Source: Rhyacophila brunnea
Taxonomy: Eukaryota > Arthropoda > Insecta > Trichoptera > Rhyacophilidae
Assembly: GCA_022495005.1 (NCBI GenBank)
Contig: JAGYXB010001022.1
Coordinates: 62,001 to 126,000, forward strand
Direction of reading: 5' to 3'
DNA: 64,000 bases
Made by a program: the position numbers and the translations under genes. Positions 49,613 to 61,106 of this stretch are shown here, piece by piece (position 1 is the first letter of the stretch; each line of letters opens with the position of its first letter). The notes beneath the pieces are model-generated. The model was given only the letters and a program-made list of their open reading frames with translations, ran no database searches and had not been told where the DNA came from.

Positions 49613-51612
49613 AGATAAAGTCATTAGTATGTTATACATATATATATATGTATAGACTATATTATATTCATACGATATACCTATATCACGTCGTTAATCT
49701 TCGGCAAACTTCAAAATGTAGTACCAACCAGCGACGCTGCACGTTTCAAAGTTGAACGCCGAAACCCAGGGTCAAAGTTTATTAATTTCGTTCCGCCCCT
49801 TCCGTGTCTGCTACCCTCCCAGCCCAAAACCCTGTGCCGCCCCTGCGCCTTTTTATCAACCCTCGCAAATGATCGAACCTTCGCCATGTATAGGAGAACC
49901 TTATTGAACGTTTACATTTCGAAAGCCAGCTTAAAATCAGGCAATTATAATATGACGTATTCACTAAAATATATTCAATTACTTATGTAATAATTATTTA
50001 AAGCTATAAACTTATTAATTTTATTTAATCTCATTTTTTGGCGGAAATACATAATATTAGAAGGAAAATTATTGGATAACAAATTCTACTATATTTTACA
50101 ATAGGCATATCCAACGCACCATAAGACCAGAACACCAAAAATGAGTCGTGAAAATTTAAAAAAACAAGCACACTCAGTTGTAATATAATAATATAATGTC
50201 ATTGTATTTTATTCGCAGTATTCTCGCTCTATGAGGCCGTGATCGACAGGCCGGACATATAAATTTCGCGAGTTATCTTGTTCGACTTTAAACTCAAATT
50301 ACTAGCCACCGTCGATTGATTTGCATAATCTAAAAAAATAAACACACAGTGACACCTGTTTGAATAATTATAATATATTAAGCCACAAATTATCGATATT
50401 ACAGCGATTTTAGTAAGAGCTTCACTCATTCAATGTGTGTCGTTAAAAATCTGCGGCCTGCAGATACAGCCATAGTAATAACTTGAGGCATAGAAAAGGC
50501 CATTTCTTTTTTTATACGACCTGTCATAAGAGTGAGAGAAATACAAAATGTAAATCCTTTCTCCTTAACACCCCCGTTACTGTTATGTCACATTAGGTTA
50601 CACATCCCATTAAACTACAAATATTTCAGTTAATATACACTTTTTCATCCTCATATTTCGGGCATTTCTATAATAATTAATATTTTATTTAATTAAAATG
50701 TTATTATTTTTAAAATCTATATAATTATCCAGTAAATACGTATAATTCATAGATATCCGCCCTATTTCATTAACCTGTCATAAATGCACGTTGTAATAGT
50801 TGAACTTCGCATTCTACAAATTAGATAGATATGAAAGTAAGGAGTGAGAACAGGATAGTATAATTTCTTATAGGCTGTAAAAATGTATAGAAATACTCGT
50901 CTGATTATAATTAAGTTTTTATACCTTTTTGATCATTTTATATACTTATAAAACAAATAGTAAATAATGATGATAAAATCTTATACATGTTGCCTAAATA
51001 GACATGTCCCTTTTACCTGCTTTATTGTCGCACGGTAACCTTAGGTGACATCACCGGAATAGACGGGATTTATTATCATCGTAAAGAGAAGGTTGCTGAG
51101 GCGTAGTTCCTCTTATCGTCGTGCAGTAGGCTCTTTATACAGCAGGAGAAGTGTTGTTGTTGTTTAATTTGTAATGTCTTCATACAAATGTAATATGTTT
51201 GTTAAAGTTGAACAATGAAAATGCAAAAGTATGTTAGATCACTAAAGCTTTGATTCTGGATCACAATCCACTTGAAGTTGGGCACTGAGTTTACACTGTT
51301 TACAGGCATACTTCAACTCAAGCCTCCTCTTAAAGAGAGCTAAGTAACATAATAATACAAAACTCTCATCAGGTCCATATTATTAACCTATAGATTATAA
51401 TGATGGACCTCATTTAAAAAAAGAATTAGAGGAAACTGAAAAATGAAAATATTGAAAAGGGTCTTTGGGGCTCAAGTCATACATATCGATGAAAGTATAA
51501 TTACGAATTATATGTATACGTTGTAAAGTAACCATACTGTCGTTTTTTACACCAAAGCAGGACAATTATATTAGGCAGACCATGTTTCCTGGTTGGAAGA
51601 CACAACCATACA
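49613..51612. other. intronic stretch with a split dispersed repeat
   Basis: Blocks AGTGAGAGAAATACAAAATG at 50529 and CTGAGGCGTAGTTCCTCTTA with CGTCGTGCAGTAGGCTCTTT at about 51095-51135 correspond to the contiguous repeat at 42310-42450. The approximately 520 bases between them may be an insertion. A GC-richer patch at 49780-49870 is unexplained. Confidence 0.5.
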
Positions 51613-52046
51613 TACCGTTTCACACGAGACACTGGTGTCTGGACACCGGTGTCTCTGGACACTGCATATACATTTTCATTCATATAACACACGTGTGTCG
51701 TTTACGTCTAAACGCGCCATTTCATGTATGTGGAAATGCAGCGTCTCGAGACATTTCGTCGCTATATGATTGGTTTGTCGAATATCCGTTTTTGTCAAAA
51801 TCGACTTTTCAATGCAAAATGATTTTTGTATCTAAATAGACCTGATCCATCCTTTTCTTTAAATTACTTTGTTATGAAAACAGCATTGATATGCTGTAAA
51901 ACCAACAATTTAAATTCTTCTTTGTATTTAAATATAGGATAATGATATTTGTTTGTATCCTGAACATTTTACATTTGGTCTATTCGACAAACCAATCCTA
52001 CAGCGAAGATTTGTGTCTGGACACCGGTGTCTAGTGTGAAACGGCA
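51613..52046. mobile_element. foldback element with GACAC-GGTGTC-rich ends
   Basis: The left end CCGTTTCACACGAGACACTG mirrors the right end GTGTCTAGTGTGAAACGG. Both ends carry CTGGACACCGGTGTCT. Further inward, ATGATTGGTTTGTCGAATAT is inverted as CTATTCGACAAACCAATCC. Confidence 0.8.
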
Positions 52047-52499
52047 CTAAGGCTAAATACTGGGAAAAAAACTGAACTAGAAAGACCTAACATACGGTAC
52101 GGTTACACAGTATCCCTGAAGGCAAGACTTGCATGGAACTTCAGACAGTCAGAGGGGAATGGAGATGTTTCCTGCTATAGTCACTACAAACCACGTTGGA
52201 TTGTATTGCCGATGATTATGAATGAAGTATTGCGATACTTACCGGTTACGTTGCGATAATAATTATAGAATAACGTAAATTAGCACTCATTGAACGCAAA
52301 ATACATAAAGGAATCCTTGGACTTCCGCCAGAAATGAATCGCGAGTGTAATCACAATCACGATAAACGGAACATATCTAGTGACTGCCAAACAACAGAAC
52401 ATCAAAGATTATGATTATAGAATCCAAATCCGCGATTCAATGATACCACTCAATATACAGTAGGTATTTATGAATCCCATGAATATTACACACGTATCT

Positions 52500-52900
52500 T
52501 CTTCTTATTGTGCCAACCCCTAGCGGAGGTCGGCCACCATCAAGGCGATCTTATCTTTGTCGTCTGCTACCCGGAACAGTTCGATGGAGCTGCACTTGTA
52601 CCAATCACGGAGGTTCTTAAGCCACGAAATGTGGCACCGTCCTATGCTACGCTTCCCATTGATCTTTCCTTGAATGACAAGTTGGGGAATGCTGTATTTT
52701 TGTCCTCTCATAATGTGGCTGAGGTATTGTAATTTCCTCGTTTTGATAGATACTACGTAGAACTTCTCGGTCCTTCCCCATTCGATTGAGAACTTCAACA
52801 TTTGTCGCCTTCAAGGAATTTTGAGGATGCGTCTATACAGCCACATCTCGAAAGCTTCAAGTCTCCGTGACATCTCTCGGTTTAGCGTCCATACTTCCAT
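52500..52900 (-). mobile_element. LINE ORF2 C-terminal remnant, left arm of an inverted pair
   Basis: On the minus strand a 93-codon frame (52801 to 52520) contains KTRKLQYLSHIMRGQKYSI, QGKINGKRSIGR and SWLKNLRDWYKCSSIELFR, ending MVADLR. These are the conserved C-terminal motifs of a common arthropod non-LTR retrotransposon polyprotein. An (AAG)n-type 3' tail follows at about 52500. The catalytic RT domain is absent. Confidence 0.82.
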
Positions 52901-52923
52901 ACCATAGAACACGTTTCCAACTT

Positions 52924-52951
52924 CCACGATTATACACACGTATAATCGTGG
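52924..52951. repeat. perfect 12-bp inverted repeat near the palindrome centre
   Basis: CCACGATTATAC and GTATAATCGTGG are separated by ACAC, in the spacer between the two LINE arms. Confidence 0.85.
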
Positions 52952-53019
52952 AAAAATCGTTTAATAGCTGTTTTTTTAAGAATTGTTTCACACACAAATT
53001 ACTATTTTATTATAATTTA

Positions 53020-53393
53020 ATATGGACGCTAAACCACGAAATGTCACGGAGAGTTGAAGTTTTCAAGATTTAGCTGTATATACATATCCTCAAAACTCCT
53101 TAAACTGACCAGGTGACAAATGTTTAAGTTCTCAATCAATGGGAAAGGACCGAAAAGTTATGCGTAGTGTCAAAAACCAGGAAACTACAGTGCCTCGGTC
53201 AAATTATAAGAGGGCAAAAATACAGCATTCCCGAACTTATCATTTAAGGAAAGATCAATGGTAAGCGTATCAGAGGACGATGCCGCATTTCGTGGCTTAA
53301 GAACCTCCGTGATTGGTACGAGTGGAACTCTTCTGAACTGTTCCGGGTAACAGATGACAAAGCTGATTGCCTTGATGGTGGATAAGAAGAATA
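53020..53393 (+). mobile_element. LINE ORF2 C-terminal remnant, right arm of an inverted pair
   Basis: TGGACGCTAAACCACGAAAT, GGAAAGGACCGAAAAGTTAT, GCATTTCGTGGCTTAAGAAC and GATAAGAAGAATA are the reverse complement of the left arm (52500-52900), with many substitutions and frame breaks. The 3' tail is again AAGAAG-like. Confidence 0.8.
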
Positions 53394-53623
53394 TAATATT
53401 ATTTATTAATTAAGTAATTTCTTATTTAAATATTTATTACTTACATAGATAATAATATAATATATCTGTAATCAGAAAAGATGTAGAAAGATTCTTCTTC
53501 TACAGATATGAAGCATAAAACTATGACATTTAATCAAAAAAGACCTCTGTTGTACCGATTAAGCTAGTTACAAGTGGCTTTGCATTGCTGGTTTATTTGA
53601 AGAGAACTTCACACTACGAACTA

Positions 53624-54245
53624 GAGGTGAGTTGGAAATACTGTCACCAGTTTGTTTCTCAAGTATCGAATGAAACTACCCATACTCAGTACGTGTGGCC
53701 CAATAAACTTGTTCTAAAAAACTTGTGATGATATCATCGCGAGTCGTGAGCGAGGAGTGTATTTTAATTTATTAGTCTATGCATGCGAATGACATCATCT
53801 TATGTATGAACAAAATGTCATAAATTTTCTGTAGCAGCACATTCCCTCGGAAATGTGATGAGGTGAAGTGACAGCAGTTTAAAATTTTAAAAAAAAACAT
53901 TATTATTCACTTATGTTAACAAGAACTATATAAAATAACATAAAAACAACTCATAAATTAAAAATGTGTTTAAAATTTTATAATAAATGTGACATTTCGA
54001 AAAGCCCAGCTCAGTGTATTTTCAGCGATCCTATTGAAGCCAAAATTTCAAATACTAATATGGAGTTTTAGTTCCAGTTGAGTATGAGACTTTATGTCGC
54101 ATACGCACGCAAAACGCTCTATATAGTATTCCAAATACTAGTAATTAAATACAAGTATTTTGGAACAAGTTTCGATATTAAGTATTTTTTTATACTGGTA
54201 GTAAGTATACTTAGTCTTCAAAAGCGACCAGTATTCCCACCTCTA
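53624..54245. mobile_element. non-autonomous hAT element with a perfect 8-bp TSD
   Basis: The left end TAGAGGTGAGTTGGAAATAC mirrors the right end GTATTCCCACCTCTA. CTACGAAC flanks both sides (53616-53623 and 54246-54253). No transposase. Confidence 0.9.
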
Positions 54246-54498
54246 CTACGAACCTAACCAAACCTTAAGTTTTTTGTACTAAATTAATTCACGTACCAAA
54301 GTATCTCGTGTACTAAAGTCGCGCTATAGTTCATCACCATAGTACATGAACACTTCTAATATGATATCGTATTATACTTTCAGAGTCATTCAATTAGTTA
54401 GTTACATGCATGATTATATATGCAGATATTGTCAAAATTAGCCTAGAATACTTAATTGAATTATTGAATATTACGAGTATATTCTTTGTAATACTTTA

Positions 54499-54645
54499 AC
54501 AGGCAGGCCCAATGACAGTAGTGTATTTATTAATATAAGTGAAACAATCACAAACACCCAAGCTTTGAGAAAATCACATAAATATATTGTGTCCTCACCG
54601 GGAATCAAAAACGGAGCTACCATATGAAAAGCCAGCGTCTTTGGA
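54499..54645 (-). mobile_element. family B SINE, reverse copy, diverged
   Basis: CACAAACACCCAAGCTTTGA, GAAAATCACATAAATATATT, GTGTCCTCACCGGGAATC and AAAAGCCAGCG are in family B order. The distal head is degraded. Confidence 0.75.
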
Positions 54646-55496
54646 GGAGAACGAGGATTGTTTTTTAATTCTACGGGTTTTCTGAATATGAGATCCTGGG
54701 ATTGCAAACCCAACTCATAACATTCCTAACAGTTGCAGTCAAAGCCATAACTTTCTTGACTTTTAAAACCATGCCATATTGTATAAAGGGATACGAAACA
54801 ACCCTGCATAATCAGTTTTTTCTGGCATACTTTTAGGTCACCTAGTGCCTTACACATAAATGCTCATTAACGACCTTCCTTTACTTGATCCAAAATCTTT
54901 TCTAATGTAAACGCACCTTATTCACTTAACACAATCATTTCCAAGAATCTTTTGTTGAAACTTTATTTATTAAGCACACAAATTTATTTTAACGGTTCGA
55001 AAATCATTGATCAAGTTATGGAAAGTTCAAAATAACTTAAATTGAAATAAATTAGGCGGGAATACACTGGCATGGTGAGTGAGCTAATTTAAAGGAAGAG
55101 TTTTCGAATAAAAGTATTACATCCATCGCCTTCGAAACAATTTCTTCATATAAACTTTTATTTCACTGTGGGGTATATTTGTATATTTATTTATAAGTAC
55201 GAGTATGTTCAACCTTTTGAAATGCATTTTTATATCCCTCACGGTCGTCACAATGCAGCCATATTAATTTACGATTTACCAAGACAAATTTTCGTTGCCT
55301 GCGGATTTTATTATTTTGGCAAGTTCTGTATTTTTTTTATCAAAAAAATATCTCATTTATAATTTTAATTATACAGGCAATACTTGTAAAGTAATATGTT
55401 GGCTCCTGGGCCTACACAAAGTAGAAGTTATATGATCAGTTACAAAAGATGGTCATTACAATAGAGTAAAAATACATTGGAAAAAAAGAAAATATA

Positions 55497-55882
55497 TCGA
55501 CTGCTTAACCTGCAAACCAGCCAACTGCACTTTTGACCAAAAATGAGATTTTGATGGCATTTTGTTATAAAGCATGTTTTCTATAGGCTCACACAAATTT
55601 TTAAACCTCTTAACCTATAAATAAATTCGTTATCGTTCTTCACACAAAACAGCAAACTACAAGTGCCAAATTTGCTATATCGTAAATGGAACAACTCCAT
55701 TATTTACATAAATTTTCTTTATATATATAAAGGAAGCTAAAATAGTGTATTAATTCATAGTGCAGCTTATTTAAAAAAAAACCAAGTGTTAAATTCCGCT
55801 CAATAGTTCAATTATTAAGTTTTTCTCTTTGTTGAACAATTTTCCCAAATGGAGTTAGCCGGTTTGAAAATTAAGCAGTCGA
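55497..55882. mobile_element. 386-bp MITE
   Basis: TCGACTGCTTAACCTGCAAA mirrors TTTGAAAATTAAGCAGTCGA. Inverted similarity continues for about 40 bases (CCAGCCAACTG / AGTTAGCCGG). Confidence 0.78.
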
Positions 55883-56237
55883 ATTATGCATTTTTGTCAT
55901 CCACGAGATCAAAATTGTGTCCCAGTACTAACCAGGCAACCGTAGGTGAAAAATAATACTGAAGAAATATCGATTGTTTAAATACTGATATTTATCTATC
56001 CACACACAATAAAACATTGGAATCTTTCTCAACTGACTAAATCAGTGTGTGAAAGGCGAGTCAGAAATGATTTCTAAAAATTGAAAAATGAGTTGGACAA
56101 GTCAAATATTGCTTTTGTATTGCTTTTCGTAAATGAGAAACCAACACCGGTTAATAAGTCAATAATTTAACACTGAAATCTCATATACAGTGAAGTTTTA
56201 TGAGACTTTTCTCCCTTTTACTTTCGCATACAATAAA

Positions 56238-56503
56238 TCGTCACTGTTCTGGCAGAAGACACTAATTCGAAAAAATAACATATTGAGTTAGTTATACCAA
56301 AATGTTTCTTATTTCAAACTTTATCGTCTGGAAACCTTCTTAATAAATAAACAGTCTTTATTTTAAAGTCATCCTTTTAACGATTACTAAAATATCAATT
56401 AAAACTCACATGACAGACCATTTCAAACATTTTAACAACTTCAAAGTCAAATTACTCAAAACTAGTATTCTCCAGTTAGTGTGTTTTGCCAGAACAGAGA
56501 CGA
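56238..56503. mobile_element. 266-bp MITE, copy 2 of a pair (inverted relative to 39761)
   Basis: The left end TCGTCACTGTTCTGGCAGAA mirrors TTTTGCCAGAACAGAGACGA. Along its length it is the reverse complement of 39761-40017 with few differences. Confidence 0.85.
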
Positions 56504-57799
56504 AATATTGTAAATATTTTTCCACCATTAACTCACTACTTTCAACAAAAGCCATATGCAAAAAATATATAATTAAATGTGTATTCAAAAATCTACTTAT
56601 TCTTGAAAAGAATTTTTTAATCAATATTCACTTCGACTGATCCACAAAGAGTCAAATCATTTCCTTGTAACATAAGAGTCGGTTAGATGTTTTTGACAGT
56701 AGGTTCATATGAATCAGATTCACGTAAAACGATTCTTTTTTACAATAGGCTTACGTGATTCTTAATGTTATGTTTGTATGAGGGAACTAGAAACATGGTA
56801 CCTAGCTACAAAGGTATTCATTGCATATACCTACATATAAATTTATATAATATATATTATTTATGTATAATTTTGGCAGATATTTGTGTAATCAGTAAAA
56901 TATAATTATAACGATCCAAAAAAAATCAGAATAGTGGTGTCAGCTCTATCTAGCCTAGGTACCCATTATTGACGTATTATTAAAATATGGACGAGCAATA
57001 AACACATGAGAATACTGGTGGTTATGGAAAAATTTACTCTGCCTGCAATATAATAAGGCTCAATTTGCAAAGTACATTAATTTTCATACGTCATCATTGT
57101 TTTGTTTTCTCCGTATTTAAAATCTTTTAATTACATATTATATAATATGTACGAAGACTCAACTCTACATACATTTCAATAAGAACGATTATTACAGTTT
57201 TTTGTAAGATATTTATAACATTTTGTAAAAAAAAAATGAACAATCGACTTTTATCGTCTGGTACATAAATGAATCGTTTTCAAATTAACCACGAGGAACC
57301 CCGCGTAACCTGGTCGTACCACTTGATTTGTATTGCATGACTCACTGAATGCTGCAGATAAGAATACAAAGACAAACGCAAAATAGATGTATTATAACTA
57401 TATATAAAAATTTATTATAACTTCTAATTAAAAAAAAAAAAAAAAAATTACCTGCGGCTCAATCTTCTTCAGTAGCTACCTATTTTATATATTTCTAAAA
57501 ATTCAAGTCTTTCTGGTGTCAAAAACTTTTTTGTTACCAAAAGCTTTGTTATAATGGGGTCCCACATTTGTTAAGCGTATGAAAGCAGAATTTGAAATTT
57601 CGCTACTAACCACATCTAATAATAATTGTATTTAGGTATATATTATTTTTATAATTGTATGAACTCGACACTGTATTAATTATCTCCTTTTGTATACAGA
57701 GGCTATTCCGATAACAATATCAGTTCACTCAATACTTACTTTTAAATGTATATATGTAAATTCTTTTTTGATTTTCATTTGTTGTTTTTTTCATTACAG

Positions 57800-57904
57800 A
57801 CCAAATTTTTCAACGGACAAACGCAAGTGCCGGCACGCGACAGCGAGTTGGTATCCATCACTGCGAATGGACTCTCCAATGGACACCCGAGCACGCCAGT
57901 CTGA
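57800..57904 (+). CDS. Methuselah-like GPCR, terminal exon (C-terminal tail and stop)
   Basis: The last exon opens after a pyrimidine-rich acceptor (TTTTTTTCATTACAG). Read in phase 0, as the previous donor requires, it gives 34 codons and a TGA at 57902-57904. The peptide starts TKFFNGQTQVPARDSELVSI and ends TANGLSNGHPSTPV, a polar Ser/Thr/Asn-rich tail of the kind that follows TM7 in this family. Base use is visibly more GC-rich than the flanking intron. The frame fit across both introns is the main support. No recognisable domain lies in the tail, which is expected for cytoplasmic tails of these receptors. A longer frame from an ATG at 57690 runs through the acceptor in another register and is rejected. 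Alternative last exons cannot be ruled out without transcripts. Confidence 0.85.
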   Translation, partial: TKFFNGQTQVPARDSELVSITANGLSNGHPSTPV

Positions 57905-57907
57905 AAA

Positions 57908-57913
57908 AATAAA
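57908..57913 (+). promoter_or_regulatory. AATAAA close to the GPCR stop codon
   Basis: A canonical polyadenylation hexamer lies 3 bases after the stop. Using it would leave an extremely short 3' UTR, so it may be chance in AT-rich DNA. Confidence 0.25.
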
Positions 57914-58119
57914 TTACCTACTAAAATTGCTTATCTATTAATTATTGTTATGTATAATATGCTAGTTAATTAAGTATTATTTACTACATATGTTCATAAT
58001 GTTGGCCTGTGTGATGATTGTGATAATGACATATATTACTCGTATAATGTATATGCTGTTGAAATATGTAATAACTACAGAACACTAATCTTTAGGTAGT
58101 CAGTTTAAAAAAACTGTAA

Positions 58120-58287
58120 CTGAGAGCCAAAGTATCCTAAGTAAATTTGGTATTTGCCATTTCAGATTTCTGTCGTGTTTCGTACTTAAAAATTGAATTG
58201 AGTTTTAAAGATATAATAATCTGGGTACAAAATTTGGACTCAAATTATTTTAGGCAAAAATCGGACTTAAGGTACATTGGTTCTGGG
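58120..58287. mobile_element. small TIR element, cluster copy 1
   Basis: CTGAGAGCCAAAGTATCCTA is mirrored by CTTAAGGTACATTGGTTCTG. It shares CAGATTTCTG/CAAAAATCGGACTTAA blocks with the copy at 58848. Confidence 0.65.
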
Positions 58288-58597
58288 GTACAGAATTATT
58301 TTTTTAGCGTTCTTTCTTTTCACCTTTTCACACGAAAAATAGCTTTTTATTTAAACCTTGTTGAACATAATAATCAATGTTTTTTAAATATTTTTTTAAG
58401 TCCACGTAAACTATAGACATATTAACTTAATCAGTAATTGATCGTGTTCTTCCAATTAATTTTTTAATTCACTTAATGAGTATTATTTTATTATATATGA
58501 CAAAAACATGCTTTTAATATGATCATTGAATATTCATAATATTCTGTTTGTTTCCTCTAATAATAATAATATGTACGTTTTACTCAAAGTTAAATGG

Positions 58598-58622
58598 AAT
58601 AAAAAAATCATTGATCAATAAA
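58598..58622 (+). promoter_or_regulatory. paired AATAAA candidates for the GPCR 3' end
   Basis: AATAAA occurs at 58598-58603 and again at 58617-58622, about 0.7 kb after the stop codon. This is a plausible polyadenylation region, but hexamers are common in such AT-rich DNA and no transcript supports it. Confidence 0.3.
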
Positions 58623-58847
58623 GATATAGTAACCTACAAGAAAGTGAAATAATAATATGTTGTTTACAAATAATACATTCGCATAATAACTACAAGATGG
58701 TGGAGCTGGCCAGTGTTGCTGTCCAATACTGTGTATTCCCAATGCTGTATATAATATGTATACTTGAACATTAGAAAAGTATATTTAAATCGTAAAAAAG
58801 ATCATTTTTTCCATAACCAAGTAGATAGTTAAATTTAATATGTGCAC

Positions 58848-59006
58848 CTGAGAGCCAATGTATCTTGTTCAAACACAATTTAATATTTTTTGTGGATTTA
58901 CATCTTTATGGTTTTATAAATTTCAGGTTTCAGTTATGAATAGACTCAAAAGGTAAAATTATACGTTTTTGGTTAAAAATCAGACTTAAGACATACTGGC
59001 TCTGGG
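58848..59006. mobile_element. small TIR element, cluster copy 2
   Basis: CTGAGAGCCAATGTATCTTG is mirrored by CTTAAGACATACTGGCTCTG. Internal TTTCAGGTTTCAGTTATGAA and ACTCAAAAGGTAAAATTATA. Confidence 0.68.
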
Positions 59007-59897
59007 ATAAAAATATTAAAATATTATAATACACATTACTATAAAATGTAAACGCTCTCAATGCGTACACCTATGTACGTATGATCTCGTGCATGCATAT
59101 GCAAAATAATATATATAATTTGAATGAATTAAAACAAATATTCTTTTGCATAACAATCATGATCATCACTTTACCACTTTTATTTTTACTACAGTATCAA
59201 ACTGATATTTCTATCTAAAAAGCTATTTATTAACATAAAATAATTTTACTTTTTATAATTTAATTATACTTATATATATATATATCTATAATAGTATACT
59301 TTTGTTAATTATATTGTATTGATATTGTTGAGCCAAATAGCAGTAAGGGACAATTTGCAACTTTACATAAAGCTCTCTCACCTACAGTAAATAATTTTCA
59401 CACACACACCCTACCAAAAGGTTTTACTTCTTCACAGAATAAACTCTTTCTGACAAGACTTTTGGGATTCTGAAAGGGAATTCTAAACAATTTAATCTAA
59501 CAATTAAGAAAGTATTTTTGTCAAAATGTCCTTACGCTTTTTTGGTTTAGTAACCTCGGTAAGGTCATGATAAACCTTATTTGGTTTTTAACTTTACGAC
59601 AGCTTGATACTCAAAATAGCTACCGACACTTCCGATGATTTGGCACATGGTTTTGAAGCATTTTTTTTTATTTTTAAAACAAAAAATAATAATACCTACC
59701 TAATACAGGTATTAACATAAAAATATATATTCTCGAATAATATTGGCATAATTCATTCTAGGTATTTATTTATAAGAACCTATTTTATTTATAGTTCTAA
59801 ATTTAATTTGAAAAATGTTATTAAATATAGATGTTATGGAAAGAATGATTGTTTTATGAATTTAAATTTAAATCATATTCGCAAAACATATCTGAAC

Positions 59898-60060
59898 CTG
59901 AGAGACAGTGTATCGTATGTCTAAAAACTCTTTCGGTAAAGCTTAATGTTATAAATATTATATGGCTTTTTAGTTTTCGGAATTTCAGGTTTTATTATTA
60001 ATAATACCCAAAAGGTGATTTCCAAAATTTAAATCAACACAACTCAGATCGCGATACAAA
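59898..60060. mobile_element. small TIR element, cluster copy 3, right end lost
   Basis: CTGAGAGACAGTGTATCGTA, TTTCAGGTTTTATTATTAAT and CCAAAAGGTGATTTCCAAAA follow the order of copy 2. The right terminal repeat is not visible. Confidence 0.55.
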
Positions 60061-61106
60061 AACATAATTGGGAGCGTAAGTTCCTGAGATACGCGCCTAT
60101 CTTTGAGAGGCCAATATCGGCAACTTATATTGCATCGCCTACATCTATTATTATGTATCTATAAATAATACTACTTCTTATCAGGTAATAAAACTATGGA
60201 AAGAGGCAATGGAACGAAACCATTTAAAATAGGTCAAGATAAGCCTAAGTTGAGCTAAATTAGCAACTCTAGATGGTGTTTATTGCCAAGTTAATCCAGA
60301 TGGTTCTGCATCGCGCCCTAAGCCATTAATTATTGTTAAAAATAAAAATATTATTTTACTTTGTAAAGTATTCAATAAACTGCTTGATATCATTTTGATT
60401 AACATCCCTAATTTAGATTTTTAGAAATAATTAACTCGCTTAATGTATTATTTATTATCAAATTTTGATTTGAGACTTTGCTAGCCCTAATTTGGCTTAT
60501 TATTTATATACTTAATTTACGTTCTTTATACGACAGCTTATATGTTATCATTACAACTGTATATATGGCCGATTAACCTGTGTTTTTATTATCTTCATGA
60601 CTTTAATGCAGGGGAATGTACCTACCTTAAAAAATCCAGTACATTCCATGCTAGAAGCGGTAAGAAGTTATAAGTAGTAAGGTGGGGTAAATATCGAAGT
60701 AAGTGGCACCTCCAAATTTTTCCACCCTAATAATCAACATAAAATATTTTATAAAATATATTTTTCCAAAATGGACCCCCTCCTAAACCATTTTTCTGTG
60801 TACGCGCCTGCTTTCATGACACACTCCGGCTTAAATTACAATACTCATACAGCTTGTCGCTGTTAGCGAGTCACGTGATCATCGCTGTGGACAGTGCATT
60901 GTGTATTTTTAGGTTCACTGACAATCGACGATTGAGCATTTTTGCAGTGTGTCGTTCAAAATATTTTGTAATGAAAAAAATATATAATTAATGACCCGAG
61001 GATGTAAATGTCGTATGTGAAAAATGTAACTTTTTCGCCGTCCTATTTAAAAGTTTTCCGTCGAAATTATCTCATTTTAAACGCAGTTGCCATTAATAGT
61101 TTAAAC
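60061..61106. other. 3' flank, nothing recognised
   Basis: No coding frame or paired terminal repeat was identified. Confidence 0.5.

Larger units (their letters stand above)
48874..57799 (+). other. 8.9-kb phase-0 intron before the terminal exon
   Basis: The intron begins GTATAT and ends CATTACAG. It holds foldback elements, an inverted pair of LINE tails, a hAT element and a SINE remnant, each listed separately. No coding sequence of host type was seen in it. Confidence 0.8.

Noticed and set aside
59274..59286. TA-rich run as a meaningful repeat
   Set aside because: Only a short TA microsatellite, expected in DNA of this composition.
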